The notes: generated by a model not told the origin, from the sequence alone. DNA of 64,000 nt from Paraburkholderia largidicola (GCF_013426895.1 NZ_AP023174.1:62001-126000); one strand, 5' to 3'. Shown: positions 10,144 to 19,297, counted from the first letter of the stretch. A program made the numbers and translations.

Positions 10144-10563
10144 TCAGTCGCCGAACAGCTTCTGGCGCAGTTCGCGGCGTTCCTGTGCTTCGAGCGACAG
10201 GGTCGCGGTCGGACGCGCGAGCAGGCGGGGAATGCCGATCGGCTCGCCCGTTTCCTCGCACCAGCCGTATTCGCCCGACTCGATCCGTGCGATCGATTGC
10301 TGCACCTTCTTCAGCAGCTTGCGTTCGCGGTCGCGCGTGCGCAGTTCCAGCGCATGCTCTTCCTCGATCGTCGCGCGGTCGGCCGGGTCCGGCACGATCA
10401 CGGTTTCGCGGAGGTTCTCGGTGGTCTGGCCGGCATTGCGGAGGATATCCGCCTGCAGCTGCTCGAGCCGGTTCTTGAAGAAAGCGAGCTGATCCTCATT
10501 CATGTAATCCTTGTCGCTCATCTTCAGGATTTCGGCTTCGGTCAAGAGTCGTTTCGTCGTCAT
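10144..10563 (-). CDS. dksA: RNA polymerase-binding transcription factor DksA (cysteine-poor form)
   Basis: DksA binds in the secondary channel of RNA polymerase and, with ppGpp, retunes rRNA and amino-acid promoters. The 139-aa protein has the coiled coil (about 30-100) with the tip motif DPADRA (Asp59, Asp62, Ala64). In the zinc-finger segment only Cys102 remains (YGWCEETGEPIGIPRLLARP). The other three zinc cysteines of E. coli DksA are replaced by Thr105, Ser123 and Ala126, so structural zinc binding is unlikely. ATG 10563 (MTTKRLLTEAEIL) was chosen; an in-frame ATG lies 9 codons upstream. The next gene on the strand is a COG0523 zinc chaperone. Confidence 0.93.
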   Translation of the reverse strand: MTTKRLLTEAEILKMSDKDYMNEDQLAFFKNRLEQLQADILRNAGQTTENLRETVIVPDPADRATIEEEHALELRTRDRERKLLKKVQQSIARIESGEYGWCEETGEPIGIPRLLARPTATLSLEAQERRELRQKLFGD

Positions 10564-11167
10564 CTGGCTTGCTTCGTCAATGTGAGGCAAATCATTGCCC
10601 GCACTTTCGTGTTGCCCGCAAAGGCGCCTCGATGACGCTCAAATGAGCGCCGGCGAACACGGACGGTGGGCTGTCGTGACGCCGAAGCGCCGATGCGGGG
10701 CCGAACTCCTCTGGAAACCGATTCTTCCAATGCTCCTGAGGCAATGCTTCCCGGCAGCGCGTTATGCGCCGGAGTGTGACCGGCCGGCATATCGGCGATG
10801 TCCCCGGATTAGATTTTCCGGCGCCGTTTTTCGGCCCGGCACGGCTGCGAAGCGACTACGCGCTTTACACCGGGCAAATCGTTCTCTTTCTCCAGTGGGG
10901 CCGTATTGTAACTGAATCACAATACGAAACCGCAAGCGGGGGAAATCCGTGCCGCAAACTCCACTTATCGTGAAAATATAACGCGCTGTTCACTAAAAAG
11001 CGATGGTCGTACACGTATTCTCGTAACAGGGTTTTCACGTGCTTTGACCGCAAACGGGCTTTTAAATTGCCGCGCTCGCGCTTTTGACGCGGTTTTCGCG
11101 TGGGGTAGCGAACAGATGGCGGCGGGGGCAAACGCCAAACGGCGTCCACCCCAGCCATTAGAACGAA
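10564..11167. other. 604-bp intergenic region upstream of dksA
   Basis: This holds the leader and promoter region of dksA and the 3' flank of the metallochaperone gene. An AT-richer block lies at about 10910-11040. A weak hairpin (ACGCC-AAA-GGCGT type) near 11127-11145 could terminate the upstream gene. No convincing ORF, RNA gene or Zur-like box was found. Confidence 0.5.
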
Positions 11168-12268
11168 TCAGACGAGGCAGGCTTCAAGACCGTCGGTGAT
11201 CAGGTCTTGCGGCAGGTCGATGCCGATAAACACCATCTTGTTGGTCTTTTTCTCGATGGGTTGCCACTTCGCCGCGAGGTCGCTGCCCATCATCTGATGC
11301 ACGCCCTGGAAGACGACCTTGCGATCGACGCCCTTCATGTAGAGCACGCCCTTGTAGCGCAGCAGGCGCTCGCCATAAATCTGCAGAATGCCGCCGAGGA
11401 AGTCTTCGAGCTTGTTCGGATCGAACGGGCGGTCGCTGCGGAAGACGAACGACTTGATCTTGTCGTCGTGATGCGCATGATGGTGATGATGATGGCCGTG
11501 ATCGTGGCCTTCGTGATCGCACTTGCCGTGATCGTGATCGCAGTTCGCGTGGTCATCATGATCGTGGTCGTGGTCGTGATCGTGATGCGCGTGATCGTGA
11601 TCGTCTTCGGCGAGGAAGTCCGGATCGATTTCGAGCTTCGAGTTCAGGTTGAAGCCGCGCAGGTCGAAGATTTCCTTGATGTCCGCTTCACCGAAGTTCA
11701 CGACGCGGATCTGCGCCCGCGGGTTCATGTGCAGCAGACGGTGGCGCAGGTCGCCGACCGCGTTTTCGTCGACGAGATCGGACTTCGTGATGAACAGGCG
11801 GTCCGCGAAACCGACCTGGCGTTGCACGACTTCGTGTTCGTCGAGTTGTGCGTTGGCGTGCTTCGCGTCGACCAGCGTGATGATCGCGTCGAGCAGGAAT
11901 TCGTCGGCGATCTGGTTATCCATGAAGAAGGTCTGCGCGACCGGGCCGGGATTGGCGAGACCCGTCGTTTCGATCACGACGCGGTCGAAGTCCACCTTGC
12001 CTTCCTGCTTCTGCGCGGCGAGGTCGCCCAGCACGCGCGCGAGGTCGCCGCGAATCGTGCAGCAGATGCAGCCGTTGCTCATCTGGATGATCTGCTCGCC
12101 CGTGTCCTGCACGAGGATGTCGTTGTCGATGTTCTCTTCGCCGAACTCGTTTTCGATCACGGCGATCTTCATGCCGTGCTTCTCGTTCAGGATGCGCTTG
12201 AGCAGCGTGGTTTTGCCGCTGCCGAGGAAGCCGGTCAGGATAGTGACGGGAATCATGTTGTTCGCCAT
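11168..12268 (-). CDS. COG0523 (CobW/ZigA-like) zinc metallochaperone GTPase with His-rich loop
   Basis: This 366-aa GTPase belongs to the G3E family that delivers metal to client proteins. Walker A GFLGSGKT is at 13-20, the metal-binding GCICC (CxCC) at 66-70, a G-domain base motif TKSDLVDE is near 170, and a CobW C-terminal domain ends the protein. Between the domains (about 228-277) lies an insert of roughly 50 residues dominated by His and Asp with a few Cys, typical of zinc- or nickel-storing members. ATG 12268 (MANNMIPVTIL) was chosen. The neighbouring dksA encodes a protein missing zinc ligands, which fits a zinc-economy theme. No Zur box was recognised. Confidence 0.88.
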   Translation of the reverse strand: MANNMIPVTILTGFLGSGKTTLLKRILNEKHGMKIAVIENEFGEENIDNDILVQDTGEQIIQMSNGCICCTIRGDLARVLGDLAAQKQEGKVDFDRVVIETTGLANPGPVAQTFFMDNQIADEFLLDAIITLVDAKHANAQLDEHEVVQRQVGFADRLFITKSDLVDENAVGDLRHRLLHMNPRAQIRVVNFGEADIKEIFDLRGFNLNSKLEIDPDFLAEDDHDHAHHDHDHDHDHDDHANCDHDHGKCDHEGHDHGHHHHHHAHHDDKIKSFVFRSDRPFDPNKLEDFLGGILQIYGERLLRYKGVLYMKGVDRKVVFQGVHQMMGSDLAAKWQPIEKKTNKMVFIGIDLPQDLITDGLEACLV

Positions 12269-12434
12269 GTGAAGTCGCCTTGTGTTCGTCAAACTGGGGT
12301 GCGAACCGTACGCTGCGCGCAGGGCCCGAACCGCATGAATTCAGCTGGATATTGAAGCATAAGTGCCGGAGCGCCGCTGTTGCATGGCCAAAGCCCCGTC
12401 AACGCCAGGGAAATAACGCCTTAACTATGGGCGA

Positions 12435-13637
12435 TCAGGCGATTTGCAACAATAGGCCTTTCAGATACTCACCTTCCGGAAACGCCGTCAGCAGCGGATG
12501 ATCGACCCCGGCGCCCAAGCGCTTGAGAATACGCGCATCGACACGCGCGTCGGCGGCCGCGCCGGCGACGATCTTCTGGAACAGCTCGGCATCGATCGCG
12601 CCCGAGCACGAATAGGTGAACAGCAGGCCGCCCGGCCGCAGCAGCTTGAGGCCGGTCAGGTTGATGTCCTTGTACGCGCGCGCGGCGCGGTCCACGTGCT
12701 CGCGCGACGGCGCGAATTTCGGCGGATCGAGCACGATCAGGTCGAAGCGCTCGCCGTCATCGTACAGGCGGCGCAGCGTCTTGAAGGCATCGGCGTCGAG
12801 CCAGGTCGCGCGTTCGGCGTCGAAGCCGTTCGCCGCAACGTTCTGTTGAGCCAGCGCGAGCGCTTCGCCGGACGAATCGATCGATACCACGCGCTTCGCG
12901 CCGCCCTTGAGCGCCGCGAGCGAGAAGCCGCCCGTGTAGCAGAAGCAGTTCAACACGTCGCGGTCGTTCGACAATTCCTGCACCAGCGCGCGGTTGTCGC
13001 GCTGATCGACATAGAAGCCCGTTTTGTGGCCGTTGTGCACGTCGACGTGATAGCGCACGCCGTTTTCGCTGGCGATCAGCGTGTCGGGCGGCGCGTCGCC
13101 GGCGAGCACGCCGACGGTCTGTTCGAGCCCTTCCTTTTCGCGGATCGACACGTCCGAGCGTTCATAGACGTTCGGACAGCCCGTCGCGCCGATCAGCGCC
13201 TGAACGATCGCTTCTTTCCACGCTTCGACGCCCGCTGCCATGAACTGACAGACGATCTGGCCGCGCTTCGTTTCGTCGTCCTGGATGTAGTAATCGACGA
13301 TCAGTCCCGGCAGGCCGTCCGCCTCGCCGAAGATCAGCCGCGTCGCGCCCGTGTTGTGCACCATCGACTGACGGTGCGCGAGCGCGCGCTGCACGCGGCG
13401 CTTGAAGAACGCGTGATCGACGGGTTCGCTTTCGTCGAAGCTCCAGACGCGCGCGCGGATCTGCGAATGCGGGCTGTACGCGGCGCGCGCGAGAAAGCGG
13501 CCGTCGTGCGCGCGCACCAGCACAGTGGCGCCGGCGGCGGGCTTGCCGTCGACGCGGTCGATCGCATTCGCGTAGACCCACGGATGGCGGCGCAGCAGCG
13601 ATTTCTCTTTCGACGGTTTCAGCGTAACGGTATTCAT
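12435..13637 (-). CDS. rlmI: 23S rRNA (cytosine-C5) methyltransferase RlmI-like
   Basis: RlmI methylates C1962 of 23S rRNA using S-adenosylmethionine. The 400-aa protein has an N-terminal PUA domain (about 1-75), an EEHB-like region, and a Rossmann methyltransferase domain with DVLNCFCYTGGFSLAALKGG (SAM motif I, about 220-240), the LDPPKF motif and a catalytic-type cysteine in TYSCSG. Length and order match the RlmI/YccW family. It lies upstream of nothing on its strand for 166 bp; xerC ends 75 bp before its start. It is cytoplasmic. Confidence 0.9.
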   Translation of the reverse strand: MNTVTLKPSKEKSLLRRHPWVYANAIDRVDGKPAAGATVLVRAHDGRFLARAAYSPHSQIRARVWSFDESEPVDHAFFKRRVQRALAHRQSMVHNTGATRLIFGEADGLPGLIVDYYIQDDETKRGQIVCQFMAAGVEAWKEAIVQALIGATGCPNVYERSDVSIREKEGLEQTVGVLAGDAPPDTLIASENGVRYHVDVHNGHKTGFYVDQRDNRALVQELSNDRDVLNCFCYTGGFSLAALKGGAKRVVSIDSSGEALALAQQNVAANGFDAERATWLDADAFKTLRRLYDDGERFDLIVLDPPKFAPSREHVDRAARAYKDINLTGLKLLRPGGLLFTYSCSGAIDAELFQKIVAGAAADARVDARILKRLGAGVDHPLLTAFPEGEYLKGLLLQIA

Positions 13638-13712
13638 GACTTCGTGAGGATTCAGCAGAACAATATGCCGCCGGAAGCGGCAAAGCGGATATGACTGACG
13701 ACGCGGACAGCG

Positions 13713-14636
13713 TCAGTCGCGTTTTTTGGCGCGCGGATGCGCCTGGTCGTAGATGCGCGCGAGATGCTGGAAATCGAGGCTCGTGTAGACCTGGGTCGCG
13801 GCGATGCTCGCGTGGCCGAGCAGTTCCTGCACGGCGCGCAGATCGCCGCTCGATTGCAGCACGTGTGTCGCGAACGAATGGCGCAGCACGTGCGGATGAA
13901 CATTGGCGGGAATACCCGCCGTGAGCGCCATGCGCTTCACACGATCGCGCACGACGTTCGGCGACATGCGGTTGCCGCGCGCCGACACGAACAGCGGATG
14001 CGGATCGAGCTTCACCAGTTCGCCGCGTACCGCGAGCCATGCGCGGAGTGCATCCAGCGCCTTGCTGCCGACGGGCACCATGCGCCGCCGGTTGCCTTTG
14101 CCGAGCACTTCGACTTCCGCTTCGTCGAGCTTCAGCCAGCCTGTCGAGCGATAGCCGTCGACGTCGAAGAATTGCACGTCGAGGCCGACCAGTTCCGACA
14201 GGCGCAAGCCCGACGAATAGAACAGCTCGAGCATCGCGTGATCGCGCGCGCCTTCGGCTGTGGCCGTTGCGGGCGCTTCCATCAGCCGGTGGGCATCGTC
14301 GACGGAGAGTGCCTTGGGCAGCGTCTTCGCGCGTTTGGGTGCGCGCACCGTCGCGACCGGGTTCGCGGGCAGCTCGATGCGGCCGGCGAGCCAGCGGTAG
14401 AAGGCGCGCCACGCCGACAGCCGATGCCCGATCGAGCGCGCCGACAGCCCGCCCGCATGCGCGCGCGCGACGGCGCCGCGGATATCGGTGGCGGTGAGAT
14501 TTTCGAGCGGACGCCCGTTCGCGAGCGTTTTCAGCTCGTCCAGTTCATGCGTGTAGGCGCGCAAGGTATGCGCCGACAACCGCCGCTCGTGCTCGAGGCT
14601 CGACAGATACGAGGCGATCGGGTCGGCGGATGTCAC
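13713..14636 (-). CDS. xerC: Tyrosine recombinase XerC
   Basis: XerC works with XerD at dif to resolve chromosome dimers at division. The 307-aa protein has an N-terminal SAM-like core-binding domain (to about 95) and a catalytic domain with all expected residues: Arg145 (SGLRLSEL), Lys180 (GKGNRRR), His249 and Arg252 (HVLRHSFATH), His275 (LLGHAS) and nucleophile Tyr284 (QVYTSLDF). The start is GTG at 14636. It lies 11 bp after the DUF484 gene, an arrangement conserved with xerC and dapF, so the three are probably one transcript. Confidence 0.95.
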   Translation of the reverse strand: MTSADPIASYLSSLEHERRLSAHTLRAYTHELDELKTLANGRPLENLTATDIRGAVARAHAGGLSARSIGHRLSAWRAFYRWLAGRIELPANPVATVRAPKRAKTLPKALSVDDAHRLMEAPATATAEGARDHAMLELFYSSGLRLSELVGLDVQFFDVDGYRSTGWLKLDEAEVEVLGKGNRRRMVPVGSKALDALRAWLAVRGELVKLDPHPLFVSARGNRMSPNVVRDRVKRMALTAGIPANVHPHVLRHSFATHVLQSSGDLRAVQELLGHASIAATQVYTSLDFQHLARIYDQAHPRAKKRD

Positions 14637-14647
14637 GTGGCGGGCGC

Positions 14648-15367
14648 TCAGCGCGGCAGCAGACGGCTCAGCGCGGCGCTCGCGAGCGCGCCGATCTGCG
14701 TGAGGAAATCGGTGGCCATGCCGTCGTGGAAGCGGCGCGAATCGGGCGAGCCCATCACCAGCAGCCCAAACGCGGCGGCGTCATTCGACGCTTCCGGGTC
14801 CCGCAGCGCGATCAGCGCGATCGATTCGGTGCCGTTCACGGACAGGCCGTCGCCCGGGGGAGTCGGTTCGCCGGCAACGGCGGATACGGCGGCCGTCAGC
14901 CATTGCGCTGCCTCGAAACCCGTATTCGCACCGCAGTACGGCGTGGCGAGGCTGTTCGCGAAGATGCGCACTTCCTCGCCGACGTGGCGCGTGAACTCCG
15001 CTTGCGAATACGGCTCGGACACGTCCCACACGCGCAACGCCGCTTGCGGCACGTCGAACACGTCGCGCAGGCCCATGGCGATCGTGCGCGGCAGCGCGCC
15101 TGGATCGCGCTCGGCCATCACACGCGTCGTCCAGCGGCCGAATTTCGACGCGATGCTGTCGTTTTCGTGTCCGTAGCGCAGCAGTTCGGCGAGACGCCGC
15201 TCGAGATGCTTGTTCTTCTCGCGCAGCATGTCCATCTGACGTTCCTGCAGCGACACGGCGGCCTTGCCGTGCGGATTGGCAAGCCGCACGGACGCCAGCA
15301 GTTCCGCGTGCTCGGCGAAGAATTCGGGGTTGGCTAGCAGGTAGTCGGCGACTTCGCGTTCGTTCAT
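14648..15367 (-). CDS. DUF484 family protein
   Basis: This 239-aa cytoplasmic protein starts MNEREVADYLLANPEFFAEH, the DUF484 signature, followed by a coiled coil (about 45-75, QERQMDMLREKNKHLERRLAELL). A GAF-like domain follows. Its biochemical role is unknown. Its position between dapF and xerC is widely conserved in proteobacteria, hinting at a link with cell division or chromosome segregation, but that is only contextual. The start ATG at 15367 is well placed. Confidence 0.88.
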   Translation of the reverse strand: MNEREVADYLLANPEFFAEHAELLASVRLANPHGKAAVSLQERQMDMLREKNKHLERRLAELLRYGHENDSIASKFGRWTTRVMAERDPGALPRTIAMGLRDVFDVPQAALRVWDVSEPYSQAEFTRHVGEEVRIFANSLATPYCGANTGFEAAQWLTAAVSAVAGEPTPPGDGLSVNGTESIALIALRDPEASNDAAAFGLLVMGSPDSRRFHDGMATDFLTQIGALASAALSRLLPR

Positions 15368-15449
15368 GGTTTCAGCTTAATGGTTGCGCGCTTCGTTGCT
15401 GTCTTGCTGCCGCGCCGCGCGGTCCAGCCTCCGCGCGGCGGTGATGCAT

Positions 15450-16310
15450 TCAGTCGGCCAGTTCTATTTCGCCTTCGAACACAGTGGCGGCCGGCCCCGC
15501 CATCATCAGCGGCGACGCGGATTCTCCGTTCCACGTGATGGTCAGCGCGCCGCCGTGCGTGTGCACCTTGACGGGCGCGTCCAGCAAGCCGCGACGGATG
15601 CCTGCCGCGACGGCCGCGCAGGCGCCCGTGCCGCACGCCAGCGTTTCGCCCGCACCGCGCTCGTACACGCGCAGCTTGATCTCGCTGCGGCTGACGATCT
15701 GCATGAACCCCGCATTGACCCGCTGCGGGAAGCGCGGATGGTTTTCGATCACGGGACCGTCGACCAGCACGGGGAACGCCTCGACGTCGTCCACGATCTG
15801 CACCGCGTGCGGATTGCCCATCGACACCACAGATATCCAGCGCGTCGCGCCGTTGACGTCGAGCGGATAGAGCGCGTCGTTGCCTTCGCGGCGCGCATCG
15901 AGTCCGCTTGCGTCGAACGGCACCTGAGCCGGCTCGAACACGGGCGTGCCCATGTCGACGACGACTTCGCCGTTTGCCTGCATGGTCAGCGTAATCACGC
16001 CTTTCTGGACCTGCACACGCACGCTCTGCTTGTCGGTGAGGTGCGTGTCGCGCACGAACTTAACGAAGCATCGCGCGCCGTTGCCGCAATGCTCGACCTC
16101 GCCGCCATCGCAATTGAAGATTCGGTATCTGAAATCGACGCCTTCGACGGTCGGCTTCTCGACCACCAGCAACTGGTCCGCGCCGACGCCGAAATGCCGG
16201 TTGGCGAGCGCGCGCACCTGCGCCTCCGTCAGGTTGAGCGGTTGCGTGTAGCCGTCGAGCACGACGAAGTCGTTGCCCGCGCCGTGCATCTTGGTGAATT
16301 TCAGTTTCAT
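15450..16310 (-). CDS. dapF: Diaminopimelate epimerase DapF
   Basis: DapF interconverts LL- and meso-diaminopimelate, supplying lysine and the peptidoglycan cross-linking residue. The 286-aa enzyme has both active-site cysteines, Cys75 in HCGNGARC and Cys226 in ACGTGACA, and the N-terminal [11 protein letters not shown] signature. It is PLP-independent, cytoplasmic and of normal length. It is followed by the DUF484 gene (82 bp) and preceded by lpxL (54 bp) on the same strand, so the lpxL-dapF-DUF484-xerC run is probably an operon. Confidence 0.97.
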   Translation of the reverse strand: MKLKFTKMHGAGNDFVVLDGYTQPLNLTEAQVRALANRHFGVGADQLLVVEKPTVEGVDFRYRIFNCDGGEVEHCGNGARCFVKFVRDTHLTDKQSVRVQVQKGVITLTMQANGEVVVDMGTPVFEPAQVPFDASGLDARREGNDALYPLDVNGATRWISVVSMGNPHAVQIVDDVEAFPVLVDGPVIENHPRFPQRVNAGFMQIVSRSEIKLRVYERGAGETLACGTGACAAVAAGIRRGLLDAPVKVHTHGGALTITWNGESASPLMMAGPAATVFEGEIELAD

Positions 16311-16364
16311 GCCGCTATTGTAAGTGACTGGCCGGACCTCTCGCCCACTGTGCGACGCCGTGCT

Positions 16365-17249
16365 TCAGTAAAAACTCGGATCGCCGGGCGGGCGCGTCTT
16401 GAAGCGCTTGTGGACCCAGTAATACTGCTCGGGAATCCGCGGAATCTGCTCTTCGAGAAACGCGTTCATGCGGCGGGCGTCGGCGTCGTCGTCGCCCGTC
16501 GGATAGTTGTCCCACGGCTTGAACACCTTCAGCCTGTAGCCCTTGTAGTTCGGCAGCACTTCGCCGATGAACGGCACGACCTGCGCCCGCCCGACTTTGG
16601 CGAGACGCCCGACGGCCGTCAGCGTGCAGGTCGGCACGCCGAAGAACGGCACGAAGGTCGAATTGCGCATGCCGTAGTCCATGTCGGCGCCGAGCATCAC
16701 CGGTTTGCGATCGCGCAGCCAGCGCAGCACGATGCGCGCGCTGTCGGCGCGGCTGGCCATTTCGGCGTCGAAACGGCCGCGCTGCGCTTTCGCCACTTCT
16801 TCGAGCTGCGGGTTCGACATCGGCTGATACAGCGAGCCGCACGGGCGTTTCAGCGAATAGTTGAGGAAGATCGAACCCGCCTCGATCCCGACGAAGTGGA
16901 AACCCAGAAACAGCGTGGGCGGCAGATTCGGGTCGGTAAGGTCGATTTCGCTGTCCAGATGGATCAGCTTCTCGAGCTTTTTCGCCGAGCCGAACCACTG
17001 CACGCTGCGTTCGAGATAGCTGCGGATCGCGTGCCGGAAGTGCTTTTGCGCGACTTCCTCGCGGCGCTCGTCGCTCCACTCGGGGAAGCACAGCTTCAGA
17101 TTGATATGGACGATGCGGCGGCGGCGGCTCGGAATCTGATAAAGCAGCCAGCCGAGGCCGTCGCCAAGACGCGCGACGAAGCCATACGGCAGCAAAGCGA
17201 ACAGCTTGAGCAGACCGATGGCGAGGTTGACGCCCAGTCGGCTCAGCAT
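16365..17249 (-). CDS. lpxL: Lipid A biosynthesis acyltransferase (LpxL/HtrB family)
   Basis: This adds a secondary acyl chain to Kdo2-lipid A at the inner membrane. The 294-aa protein starts with a membrane anchor (LGVNLAIGLLKLFALLPYGF) and has the catalytic H-X4-E motif His118-Glu123 (LGFHFVGIEAG), the GADMDYGMR segment and the late PEQYYWVHKRFK block. ATG 17249 (MLSRLGVN) was chosen over the longer frame to 17330, whose start would overlap the metK regulatory region. It is divergent from metK. Acyl specificity cannot be told from sequence by eye. Confidence 0.9.
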   Translation of the reverse strand: MLSRLGVNLAIGLLKLFALLPYGFVARLGDGLGWLLYQIPSRRRRIVHINLKLCFPEWSDERREEVAQKHFRHAIRSYLERSVQWFGSAKKLEKLIHLDSEIDLTDPNLPPTLFLGFHFVGIEAGSIFLNYSLKRPCGSLYQPMSNPQLEEVAKAQRGRFDAEMASRADSARIVLRWLRDRKPVMLGADMDYGMRNSTFVPFFGVPTCTLTAVGRLAKVGRAQVVPFIGEVLPNYKGYRLKVFKPWDNYPTGDDDADARRMNAFLEEQIPRIPEQYYWVHKRFKTRPPGDPSFY

Positions 17250-17333
17250 GCGACGTCTCCGAAGTGTGCGCGAGACCACGCGGGGTAAAGAAAAACGGCA
17301 GAAAGGTCGATATACCGCACGCGCAGACACTCT

Positions 17334-17360
17334 GTGACAAAAGAAAGAAGTCGCTATAAT
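17334..17360 (+). promoter_or_regulatory. Candidate sigma-70 promoter of metK
   Basis: A perfect -10 hexamer TATAAT lies at 17355-17360, with a -35-like GTGACA at 17334-17339 (short 15-bp spacer). It is placed about 160 bp before the metK start, which leaves a long 5' leader. Confidence 0.55.
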
Positions 17361-17363
17361 AAG

Positions 17364-17522
17364 GGCTTCGCCGAGTTAATAGACAACTTGCGGGGCGAAG
17401 CCGACGGACGCTTATCTTTCAGATAGCCGGCCGACGGTCAGGAAATCCGCTAAAGCGTCGCCGCTTCAGGCTCGAAGCAGGCTACGTGAAACTCAACCGT
17501 AACCAACAAAGGAGCCTGTAAC
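17364..17522 (+). promoter_or_regulatory. Structured 5' leader of metK with possible Shine-Dalgarno pseudoknot
   Basis: Three nested or serial helices are visible. GGCTTCGCC (17364-17372) pairs with GGCGAAGCC (17394-17402) over an inner AGTT/AACT. GACGCTT (17407-17413) pairs with AAGCGTC (17453-17459) and contains TATCT-TTC-AGATA. GCTTC (17463-17467) pairs with GAAGC (17474-17478). The loop AGGCT of the last hairpin (17468-17472), and a second CAGGCT at 17478-17483, are complementary to AGCCTG at 17513-17518, which overlaps the AAAGGAG ribosome-binding site. This is a plausible methionine/SAM-responsive switch, but no described class was matched. Confidence 0.4.
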
Positions 17523-18710
17523 GTGGCTAACGACTACCTCTTCACCTCTGAATCCGTCTCTGAAGGCCATCCGGACAAGGTCGCCGACCAGATCTCGGAC
17601 GCCATCCTCGACGCGATCCTCGCCCAGGACAAATACTCGCGCGTTGCCGCGGAAACGCTGTGCAACACGGGTCTCGTCGTGCTGGCGGGTGAAATCACCA
17701 CGACGGCCAACGTCGATTACATCCAGGTCGCGCGCGACACGATCAAGCGCATCGGCTACGACAACACCGACTACGGCATCGACTACCGCGGCTGCGCGGT
17801 GCTCGTCGCGTACGACAAGCAATCGCCGGATATCGCGCAAGGCGTCGACCGCGCGCACGACAACAACCTCGACCAGGGTGCCGGCGACCAGGGCCTGATG
17901 TTCGGCTACGCGTGCGACGAAACGCCCGAACTGATGCCGCTGCCGATCTACCTGTCGCACCGCCTCGTCGAGCGTCAGGCCAATCTGCGCCGCGATGGCC
18001 GCCTGCCCTGGTTGCGTCCGGACGCGAAGTCGCAGGTCACCGTTCGCTACGTCGACGGCAAGCCGCACTCGATCGACACCGTCGTTCTGTCGACGCAGCA
18101 CGCACCGGAAATGGAACTGGCGCAACTGCGCGAAGCCGTGATCGAAGAGATCATCAAACCGACGCTGCCCGCTGATCTGATCAAGGGCGACATCAAGTTC
18201 CTCGTGAACCCGACCGGCCGGTTCGTGATCGGCGGCCCGCAGGGCGACTGCGGTCTGACGGGCCGCAAGATCATCGTCGACACGTACGGCGGCGCGGCTC
18301 CGCACGGCGGCGGCGCGTTCTCGGGCAAGGATCCGTCGAAGGTCGACCGCTCGGCTGCTTACGCTGGCCGCTATGTCGCGAAGAACATCGTCGCGGCGGG
18401 CCTCGCATCGCGCGCGCTGATCCAGGTGTCGTACGCAATCGGCGTGGCACAGCCCACGTCCGTGATGGTCAACACGTTCGGCACGGGCCGCGTGTCGGAT
18501 GCGACGATCACGCGTCTGGTTCAGGAACACTTCGATCTGCGTCCGAAGGGCATCGTCCAGATGCTCGACCTGCTGCGCCCGATCTACGAAAAGACGGCAG
18601 CTTACGGCCACTTCGGCCGCGAAGAGCCGGAATTCTCGTGGGAAGCGACCGACAAGGCACTCGCGCTGGCAGAAGCCGCCGGCACGGAGCCGGTTGCCGC
18701 GCTCGCCTGA
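17523..18710 (+). CDS. metK: S-adenosylmethionine synthetase MetK
   Basis: MetK makes S-adenosylmethionine from methionine and ATP. The 395-aa protein starts with GTG (read as Met-Ala-Asn-Asp-Tyr-Leu-Phe) behind AAAGGAG with 8-nt spacing. It carries the family signatures [12 protein letters not shown] and [16 protein letters not shown], and the N-terminal [16 protein letters not shown] with the catalytic histidine. It is a cytoplasmic tetramer, of full length. The gene stands alone with its own long leader and a strong terminator, and is divergent from lpxL. Confidence 0.98.
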   Translation: MANDYLFTSESVSEGHPDKVADQISDAILDAILAQDKYSRVAAETLCNTGLVVLAGEITTTANVDYIQVARDTIKRIGYDNTDYGIDYRGCAVLVAYDKQSPDIAQGVDRAHDNNLDQGAGDQGLMFGYACDETPELMPLPIYLSHRLVERQANLRRDGRLPWLRPDAKSQVTVRYVDGKPHSIDTVVLSTQHAPEMELAQLREAVIEEIIKPTLPADLIKGDIKFLVNPTGRFVIGGPQGDCGLTGRKIIVDTYGGAAPHGGGAFSGKDPSKVDRSAAYAGRYVAKNIVAAGLASRALIQVSYAIGVAQPTSVMVNTFGTGRVSDATITRLVQEHFDLRPKGIVQMLDLLRPIYEKTAAYGHFGREEPEFSWEATDKALALAEAAGTEPVAALA

Positions 18711-18773
18711 GTGAGGCTGTGAATGCGCCGCGCGGCTGATTGTCGCGCGGTGCTGTTCAGATCCCAGGAAGCG

Positions 18774-18820
18774 AAAACGCCCTGCATGCGTTGAGAAGCG
18801 CATGCAGGGCGTTTTGTTTT
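18774..18820 (+). terminator. Rho-independent terminator of metK
   Basis: A 17-bp perfect stem (18774-18790 with 18799-18815; core CGCCCTGCATGCG) with loop TTGAGAAG is followed by GTTTT. It is 64 bp after the metK stop. Confidence 0.92.
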
Positions 18821-18934
18821 GATGGGGCGGTTTCGAGCGAGCTGCGTACGCCGCAGTTCGCGCGCGCCGCGACGCACTAAGGGTCGCAGCGACGCATCTA
18901 TCGCGTACGAAGGCGGAAACGAACGGGCGCGCGC

Positions 18935-19297
18935 TCAGCGCGCAAACGCGAACCAGCCTTCGCTCGTCACCGACAGACGACGCGGACGGCGGCTCGTCGG
19001 ATGCGTCACGATCGCGGGCTTGGCTGCGCGCGGCGACACGCCGAGCATTCGCACGGGCGCCGGGTTGCGCAGCAGCGTGCGCAGCGAGAAGCGCCGCGAC
19101 GCGCCTTGCAGACTCAGTGCGCTGAAGAAGGTGCGGAACCAGACGCGCACGTTATCGACGGGCTTCGCGTCGCGCAATTGCTCGGCGAGCGCGCGCGTGC
19201 GGGCGGTATGGTGACGCAGCGCGCGCGCCACATGACGGCGTGCGGGACGTGCGGCGTTGAACGCGTGGGTGAGGCGAGTGCTCAATGGGCTGTGCAT
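18935..19297 (-). CDS. Hypothetical Arg-rich protein
   Basis: This is a possible 120-aa basic protein starting MHSPLSTRLTHAFNAARPAR and ending SEGWFAFAR. It has many Arg and His and no membrane segment. I do not recognise a family. The start ATG at 19297 follows no strong ribosome-binding site. It is kept because the frame has a plausible composition downstream of metK and convergent with it; overlapping frames on the plus strand look worse. It could still be a chance ORF in GC-rich DNA. Confidence 0.4.
   Translation of the reverse strand: MHSPLSTRLTHAFNAARPARRHVARALRHHTARTRALAEQLRDAKPVDNVRVWFRTFFSALSLQGASRRFSLRTLLRNPAPVRMLGVSPRAAKPAIVTHPTSRRPRRLSVTSEGWFAFAR

Noticed and set aside
11455..11605. 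Non-coding microsatellite
   Set aside because: The GAT/CAC-like repetitive DNA is in frame within the COG0523 gene and encodes its His-rich insert.
13737..17288. Two long plus-strand ORFs (13737-15176 and 15384-17288) opposite xerC, DUF484, dapF and lpxL
   Set aside because: They cross gene boundaries of four real genes and show no family features.
17460..17522. Classical SAH riboswitch before metK
   Set aside because: Only CAGGCTCG resembles the consensus; the GAGGAGCGC-type partner strand and downstream segment were not found.
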